Assembly: GCF_002878395.1 (NCBI RefSeq)
Contig: NC_061118.1
Span: 124,046,740-124,110,739 of the forward strand
Source: Capsicum annuum
Taxonomy: Eukaryota; Streptophyta; Magnoliopsida; Solanales; Solanaceae
Reading direction: 5' to 3'
DNA length: 64,000 nt
In this document: one piece after another, positions 59,562-64,000 of the stretch
How the letters are laid out: each line of letters begins with the position of its first letter
Numbering within the stretch: the stretch's first letter is position 1
Position numbers and translations under genes: made by a program
The notes under the pieces: generated by a model
What the model saw: only the letters and a program-made list of their open reading frames with translations
Databases searched by the model: none
What the model was told of the DNA's origin: nothing

Positions 59562-59770
59562 ATAAAATACAACAATATAAAGAATTAAGACAAATTATCT
59601 CTGAAAAACGTAAAGAATTAAAAATAAGAATAGAAAGACTAAATTATAATATATTTGCCGGAGTTAGTAAAAATTCAATAAATACACAAAAAGATGAAAT
59701 ATCAAAATTAGAATCACAAATAGATAGCTTAGAATATATATATCAACATGAACTATTCACAATAAAATGA
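59558..59770 (+). CDS. EPRV small protein 2 (70 aa), probable coiled coil
   Basis: It starts MNKIQQYKELRQII. Residues 1-35 and 42-65 have heptad-like spacing of Ile/Leu with Lys/Glu (KRKELKIRIERLNY; DEISKLESQIDSLEYIY), separated by a short loop AGVSKNSINT. Small coiled-coil proteins that bind the virion are known in several caulimovirid genera, so a virion-associated or assembly role is a reasonable inference, unproven here. The start overlaps the stop of the upstream frame (ATGA), and its stop overlaps the coat protein start in the same way. That suggests translation by leaky scanning or reinitiation on one polycistronic RNA. Confidence 0.75.
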   Translation: MNKIQQYKELRQIISEKRKELKIRIERLNYNIFAGVSKNSINTQKDEISKLESQIDSLEYIYQHELFTIK

Positions 59771-61551
59771 ATAAAGAAGAATTTATAATAGATGAAAAAA
59801 TATATGAAAATTACGAAGGATCAAAAATAAAAATAGTATTTTCTAATCTAGGACGAAGATATAAGAAAATAGGTGAACATTTATATTTAATGTTAAAAAA
59901 AGAAGAATTAAAATTAGAAGATAAATTAACAGCAATGGTAAGAATAGAAAAAGAAAATGAAGAGATAGATAGGAAAAAAGAAATAGAAAAAATAAAACAA
60001 CAAACTACGGAAGAAATACGAAAAATAGAAGAAACCAAAAATAGTAGAATTGCTGAATTAGAAAAAGAATTACAAATGTTAAAAGAACTGTATGAACAAA
60101 GACAGAAAGAAAAAGAAGAAAAAGATAGAGAACAAAAATTACTAAATGAGATAAATCAATTTAAGGAAAAATTAGAAATAAAAAATGAAGAGTTAGAAAT
60201 AAATAATATAGATATTGAAGAAACAGATAATTATGAGTCCGAAGATAGTGAAACATATACAGAAATATTAACAAATACAAAAAATTTAGAAATCAGTGAA
60301 GAACAAAATATTAATGAGGAAAACTTAGAAAATACCCAAACAGAAATAAATACTCTTGATAAAAAAGAAAATGAAAACATAATACCTAAAACAACAGAAA
60401 TAACAAAACCCATATATTATAAAAATAAGTTTAAAAAATATAATGAATATAATAAATGGATACCAAAACAAATAGTAAATAAAAATTATAACTTTTTAGA
60501 TCTAGACTGTGTAATAGATATAGAAAAAACAATACAATTATGGACAGGATATATGACAAAACAATTATTAGATAATAATATAAATATAACAGATGCACCG
60601 GAATATATAGAAAAAACATTAATAGGATCAGTAAAACTATGGTTTGCAAATCTAACCGAAAATAGCAAAAAAGTATTAAGAACTAATAAACCTATAGAAG
60701 GAACATCATCGACGACAACTAAACTATCACCTATAGAACTATTAAAAAAATATGAAACAGCTATAAAATATGAATTTGGTAGTACGACAACAATCGAAGA
60801 AGAACAAAATGAAGAAAAAGATACAAATAGAAATTTAATGTTAAAATTAGCAATATGTAATATGTGCTATATAGATGAATATACTTGCGCATTTAAAGAA
60901 TATTATTACAAAGGAGCATATAGTATAGAAGAAAGTAAAGAAATAAGAAAATTATATTTTAATAAATTACCCGAACCATTTAGTTCAAAAATAATAAAAA
61001 GTTGGGAAGAAGCAAAAATAGTAGATACGTTAGGAGCAAGAATAAAATATTTACAACAATGGTATAGAAACTTATGTGAAAAATATAGAGAAGAATTAAA
61101 AATGGAAAAAACATTAATAAGAAATTTAGCTTGTTGCAAAAATAAAATAGCACCCCAATTTGGATGCGAAGAAAGATATTATAAGAAAAGAAAAAGACAT
61201 AAGAAATATAAGAAATATAAAAAATCAAAATATAAATATAAAAAACCAAGAAAAAGATATTATCTAAAAAATTATAAACATAAGAGACCATATAGAAAAA
61301 AGAAATCTATAAAAGAATGTACTTGTTATAATTGTGGCAAGTTAGGACATTTAGCTAGAGATTGTAAATTACCGAAAAATCCAAAAAATAAACAAATATC
61401 AGAAATAAAAATAGAAAATACCGAATACATGCAGATAGATTATATAGATTATGAATTAGAAAGTGAAGATAGTATATATGAAATTTCAGAAATTTCAGAA
61501 AATGAAACAGATAATGAACTAGATAGCGAAATAGATGAATCAAATGACTGA
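59767..61551 (+). CDS. EPRV coat protein with CCHC zinc knuckle (594 aa)
   Basis: It would form the capsid and bind viral nucleic acid. Residues about 60-160 are a Glu/Lys-rich region likely to be a coiled coil. Residues about 145-215 are acidic. A conserved-looking core spans about 225-460 (WIPKQIVNKNYNFLDLDCV, LIGSVKLWFANL, YFNKLPEPFSSKII). A very basic Lys/Tyr/Arg arm at about 470-515 precedes the zinc knuckle CYNCGKLGHLARDC at residues 520-533. The tail is acidic. Acidic ends flanking a basic arm and CCHC motif are typical of caulimovirid coat protein precursors. It starts at the ATGA overlap and its end overlaps the next gene by 17 bases. It is uninterrupted. Confidence 0.9.
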   Translation: MNKEEFIIDEKIYENYEGSKIKIVFSNLGRRYKKIGEHLYLMLKKEELKLEDKLTAMVRIEKENEEIDRKKEIEKIKQQTTEEIRKIEETKNSRIAELEKELQMLKELYEQRQKEKEEKDREQKLLNEINQFKEKLEIKNEELEINNIDIEETDNYESEDSETYTEILTNTKNLEISEEQNINEENLENTQTEINTLDKKENENIIPKTTEITKPIYYKNKFKKYNEYNKWIPKQIVNKNYNFLDLDCVIDIEKTIQLWTGYMTKQLLDNNINITDAPEYIEKTLIGSVKLWFANLTENSKKVLRTNKPIEGTSSTTTKLSPIELLKKYETAIKYEFGSTTTIEEEQNEEKDTNRNLMLKLAICNMCYIDEYTCAFKEYYYKGAYSIEESKEIRKLYFNKLPEPFSSKIIKSWEEAKIVDTLGARIKYLQQWYRNLCEKYREELKMEKTLIRNLACCKNKIAPQFGCEERYYKKRKRHKKYKKYKKSKYKYKKPRKRYYLKNYKHKRPYRKKKSIKECTCYNCGKLGHLARDCKLPKNPKNKQISEIKIENTEYMQIDYIDYELESEDSIYEISEISENETDNELDSEIDESND

Positions 61552-62776
61552 AGAAGATATAAAAATAATAACAAAGGAAGAATATTTAAATGATGAAGGA
61601 ACGGAACAAAAAATAATATTTGACAGTAATATATTTGATGAAATAAAAGGAAAAGAATTAGATTTAAGTGTAGACAAAATATTTAAAATACCAACAATAA
61701 AAAATATTTTTACTAGGAAAAAGGATGAATATTACGTAGTATGCCAAAAAGAACATGTAATAGACTGCAGATATGCAAAAGGAAAAGCTAGTATACCACT
61801 GGTAACAAAAAGAATAATTAATAAAGAAATAAATGATATAAAAAGTAAAGGAGATCCAATAAAATATGTACACCTTGGAGGTACAGAGATATTAATAAAA
61901 GCATGTTTTAGAGAAGGAATAGATACACCAATAGAATTATATTTAGCAGACGATAGAATTATAAAACCTATAGAAAAAAGCATAATAACTGCCGTAAAAG
62001 GAAATCTAATATATCAAAAATTTAAATTTATAATAAGTGCAAATTATTCAGTAGCAGTAACAGATAGGAATATAGATAAATCATTAGTATTATATTGGAA
62101 AATATCAGGAATAGAGTTAACCCCAGGAAGTAAAATATTTACAGCAAGATGTAAAAACCTATATGTATTAACAACAAAACATAAAATAACGGGAAAAAAT
62201 AAAATTAACAAAATACAAATAGAAAGCCCATTTGAACAAATAGTAAAAACAATAGATTATAATGATTATACCTATAGAGACATAGATACAGAAGAAAATT
62301 TAGAAATAGTAAATGATAGAATAAGTACAACGAAAAGAATAGCTAATGAAAAGCCAGAGTCATCAAGCTCATCAAAAAGAACAAGTTATGAAACAAACTC
62401 AATAAGTAATTTAAACCAATATTACATAACAGGAAAAATAAATGAAAAAGAATATCTAATACTTTTGAATACAGGACAAGAAGAAAATTATATAGCAAGA
62501 TATCTAGTAAAAAATGAAGAAATAAAAACCGATAATAATATATGCCCAGATTTACCAAGAAGTTTAATAAATAATAAAAATCTAGCAGAAAAAGAAATAA
62601 TATTAGGAGTTAGAAAAATAAAAATAGAATTCGAAGTAAAGGAAGAAATGCAAAAAGCAGATATAATATTAGGAATAAAATGGTTAGAACAAGTAAAACC
62701 ATACAATATAGAACATACACAATTAACCTTAACATATAACCAAGAAAAGTTATTCTTAAAAAGAGCATTAACATGA
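61535..62776 (+). CDS. EPRV movement protein (30K type) with C-terminal protease-like domain (413 aa)
   Basis: The N-terminal two thirds resemble the 30K-superfamily movement proteins of caulimovirids, which move virus through plasmodesmata. Key stretches are VHLGGTEILIKACFREGIDT and LYLADDRI at residues about 110-140, and KFIISANYSVAVTDRN near 165-180. A Ser-rich linker (PESSSSSKR) at about 274-282 leads to residues 293-413. There YLILLNTGQEENYIA (Asn312-Thr-Gly) and ILGIKWLEQVKPYNI (about 378) match the layout of a retropepsin-like fold, but the catalytic Asp is Asn. The next gene has an intact DTG protease. The start at 61535 is the first ATG in frame and overlaps the coat gene by 17 bases. 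Confidence 0.85.
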   Translation: MNQMTEEDIKIITKEEYLNDEGTEQKIIFDSNIFDEIKGKELDLSVDKIFKIPTIKNIFTRKKDEYYVVCQKEHVIDCRYAKGKASIPLVTKRIINKEINDIKSKGDPIKYVHLGGTEILIKACFREGIDTPIELYLADDRIIKPIEKSIITAVKGNLIYQKFKFIISANYSVAVTDRNIDKSLVLYWKISGIELTPGSKIFTARCKNLYVLTTKHKITGKNKINKIQIESPFEQIVKTIDYNDYTYRDIDTEENLEIVNDRISTTKRIANEKPESSSSSKRTSYETNSISNLNQYYITGKINEKEYLILLNTGQEENYIARYLVKNEEIKTDNNICPDLPRSLINNKNLAEKEIILGVRKIKIEFEVKEEMQKADIILGIKWLEQVKPYNIEHTQLTLTYNQEKLFLKRALT

Positions 62777-62777
62777 A

Positions 62778-64000
62778 ATGAAGATACATGTATTAATGAA
62801 GATAGTAGTAGAAGGATATTACAGTAGATATTATACGCCTATGATAGATACAGGAGCAGAAGCTAATTTATGTAGATATAATTGCTTACCAGAAAGCAAA
62901 TGGGACAAACTAAAAACACCAATAATAGTTAAAGGATTTAATAATGAAGGAAGCTTAATTACTTATAAAGCTAGGAATGTAAAAATACAAGTATGGGATA
63001 AGATATTAACAATAGAAGAAATTTATAACTATGAATTAACATCAAAAGATATACTTTTAGGAATGCCATTTTTAGATAAATTATACCCACATATAATAAC
63101 TAAAACAGACTGGTGGTTTACAACACCATGTAAACAAAAAGTAAGAGCAAAAAGAGTTAATAATAAAATAAGAAAGAAAACTGATTGGATAAAAGGAAGT
63201 GAAAAAATTACACAAAAGTTAGAAAATGTAATCAATACTGAAGATACAATAGAACTAGTAGTATTTTCGATAAATAAAACAGAAATAACTATATTTTCAA
63301 TAAATAAAATAGAAATAATTCAGAAAAAATTAGAACAATTATATAGTGAAGATCCATTAAAAGGATGGGAAAAACACAAAACTACTATAAAAATTGAATT
63401 AATAGATAAAAATAGCATAATAACACAAAAACCATTAACATATAATTTTGATGATTTAAAAGAATTTAAAATGCACATAGATGAATTATTAGAAAAACAA
63501 TATATACAAAAAAGTAATAGTAAACATAATAGTCCAGCATTTATAGTAAATAAACATAGTGAACAAAAAAGTAGGATGGTTATTGATTATAGAAATTTAA
63601 ATGCAAAAACTATAACATACAATTATCCGATACCAAATAAGATATTAAAAATAAGACAAATCCAAGGATATAATTATTTTAGCAAATTTGATTGTAAATC
63701 AGGATTTTACCACCTAAAGCTAGAAGAAGAATCTGAAGAATTAACCGCATTTACGGTACCACAAGGATTTTATGAATGGAATGTGTTACCATTTGGATAT
63801 AAAAATGCACCAGGTAGATATCAACATTTTATGGATAATTATTTTAAACAATTATCTAATTGTATAGTATACATAGATGATATATTATTATACACCAAAA
63901 CCAAAGAAGAACATTTAAAATTATTAGAACAATTCACAGATATAATAGAAAAATCAGGAATAAGTCTAAGCAAAAAGAAAGCTGAAATTATGAAAAACCA
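62778..64000 (+). CDS. EPRV protease-reverse transcriptase polyprotein, N-terminal part (open at window end)
   Basis: The start is taken at 62778, because the ATG at 62773 is followed at once by a stop; another in-frame Met follows at residue 7. An aspartic protease has MIDTGAEANLC (Asp24) and DILLGMPFLDKLYPH near residues 93-107. A linker contains a short tandem repeat (63260-63315). RT begins around residue 190: RMVIDYRNLNAKT at about 265-277, FSKFDCKSGFYHLKL at about 300-314, PFGYKNAPGRYQ at about 339-350, and the catalytic YIDD at residues 365-368 (63870-63881). All catalytic residues seen are intact. RNase H would lie beyond base 64000. The polyprotein is expected to be cut by its own protease. 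Confidence 0.93.
   Translation, partial: MKIHVLMKIVVEGYYSRYYTPMIDTGAEANLCRYNCLPESKWDKLKTPIIVKGFNNEGSLITYKARNVKIQVWDKILTIEEIYNYELTSKDILLGMPFLDKLYPHIITKTDWWFTTPCKQKVRAKRVNNKIRKKTDWIKGSEKITQKLENVINTEDTIELVVFSINKTEITIFSINKIEIIQKKLEQLYSEDPLKGWEKHKTTIKIELIDKNSIITQKPLTYNFDDLKEFKMHIDELLEKQYIQKSNSKHNSPAFIVNKHSEQKSRMVIDYRNLNAKTITYNYPIPNKILKIRQIQGYNYFSKFDCKSGFYHLKLEEESEELTAFTVPQGFYEWNVLPFGYKNAPGRYQHFMDNYFKQLSNCIVYIDDILLYTKTKEEHLKLLEQFTDIIEKSGISLSKKKAEIMKN
63260..63315 (+). repeat. Short tandem repeat in the protease-RT linker
   Basis: The residues TEIT/IEII are each preceded by FSINK, giving FSINKTEIT-IFSINKIEII. The DNA copies differ by a few bases. Confidence 0.8.

Larger units (their letters stand above)
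59210..64000 (+). mobile_element. Endogenous pararetrovirus (Caulimoviridae), 5' part with five open frames
   Basis: This is a caulimovirid genome segment embedded in the F LTR. Gene order is two small proteins, coat protein, movement protein, then protease-RT. No stop or frameshift interrupts any frame in 4.7 kb, and the sense strand is about half adenine. A coat protein before the movement protein is reminiscent of cavemovirus/solendovirus-type genomes, while the chained small frames recall badnaviruses; I do not assign a genus. RNase H, any transactivator gene, the intergenic region and the tRNA-Met primer site are not in the window. Whether it is a full or partial copy is unknown. Confidence 0.92.

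Noticed and set aside
59811..61543. Several open frames on the minus strand opposite the EPRV coat protein, rich in Ile, Phe, Leu and Ser
   Set aside because: They are reverse shadows of an A-rich gene: poly-Lys and Glu codons give Phe and Phe/Leu/Ser on the other strand, with no start context or domain.
61664..63235. Minus-strand frames opposite the movement protein and polymerase that look like membrane proteins
   Set aside because: The same composition effect; the plus-strand frames carry clear domains and catalytic motifs.
59210..64000. Contaminating free virus sequence rather than an integrated copy
   Set aside because: The left side joins directly to LTR F within continuous sequence; an assembly chimera cannot be fully excluded without reads across 59209.

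Overview
The window is a block of plant nuclear heterochromatin built almost entirely from nested LTR retrotransposons. An endogenous pararetrovirus (EPRV, family Caulimoviridae) with open reading frames occupies the right edge. The AT-rich base composition, chromodomain Ty3/gypsy elements primed by initiator tRNA-Met, Athila-like elements with a tRNA-Asp-type primer site, a Stowaway-type MITE and a caulimovirid EPRV together indicate a flowering plant. A eudicot, perhaps of the Solanaceae, is my inference; the sequence does not prove it. No ordinary host gene, rRNA, tRNA or CRISPR array could be supported.

Layout (letters are names used here). A, 1-8782, minus strand, chromovirus with gag, protease, RT, RNase H, integrase and chromodomain, all broken; it sits in the pol end of G. 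G, plus strand, is the old host element: its pol end is at 8783-9267, and its LTR is split between 9280-9323 and 35255-37850, followed by a second primer site and gag to about 39470. B, 9324-35249, minus strand, is a chromovirus inserted in the G LTR with target duplication ATTTC/ATTTT. C (9646-16428, gag-only), E (21050-28094, Athila-like, no pol) and D (31440-33051, solo LTR) are inserted in B, each with a recognisable 5-bp target duplication. 39673-41628 is a foreign LTR-like segment, and 41629-44296 is mostly unassigned apart from a LINE scrap. H, 44297-49786, plus strand, is a relative of G with a foreign LTR fragment at 46745-47481. I, 49787-51838, minus strand, is a deleted element inserted in H. 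F, 51839-59209, minus strand, is a sister of E inserted in I, and itself carries a MITE and a 421-bp solo LTR. The EPRV starts at about 59210, inside the right LTR of F, and runs off the window.

The retrotransposon genes are decayed: in-frame stops mostly look like C-to-T or G-to-A transitions, and none is expected to make a full protein. The EPRV is different. It has five consecutive uninterrupted frames on the plus strand: two small proteins, a coat protein with a CCHC zinc knuckle, a 30K-type movement protein, and a protease-reverse transcriptase still open at base 64000. The first three frames are joined by ATGA stop/start overlaps, and the fourth overlaps the third by 17 bases.

The two most interesting signals are these. 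(1) The movement protein carries a C-terminal retropepsin-like domain whose catalytic Asp is replaced by Asn, directly upstream of a normal DTG protease. (2) In most LTR families present, an array of short GC-rich, often palindromic words lies in U3, usually just upstream of a TATA box, although the families do not share the words' sequence.
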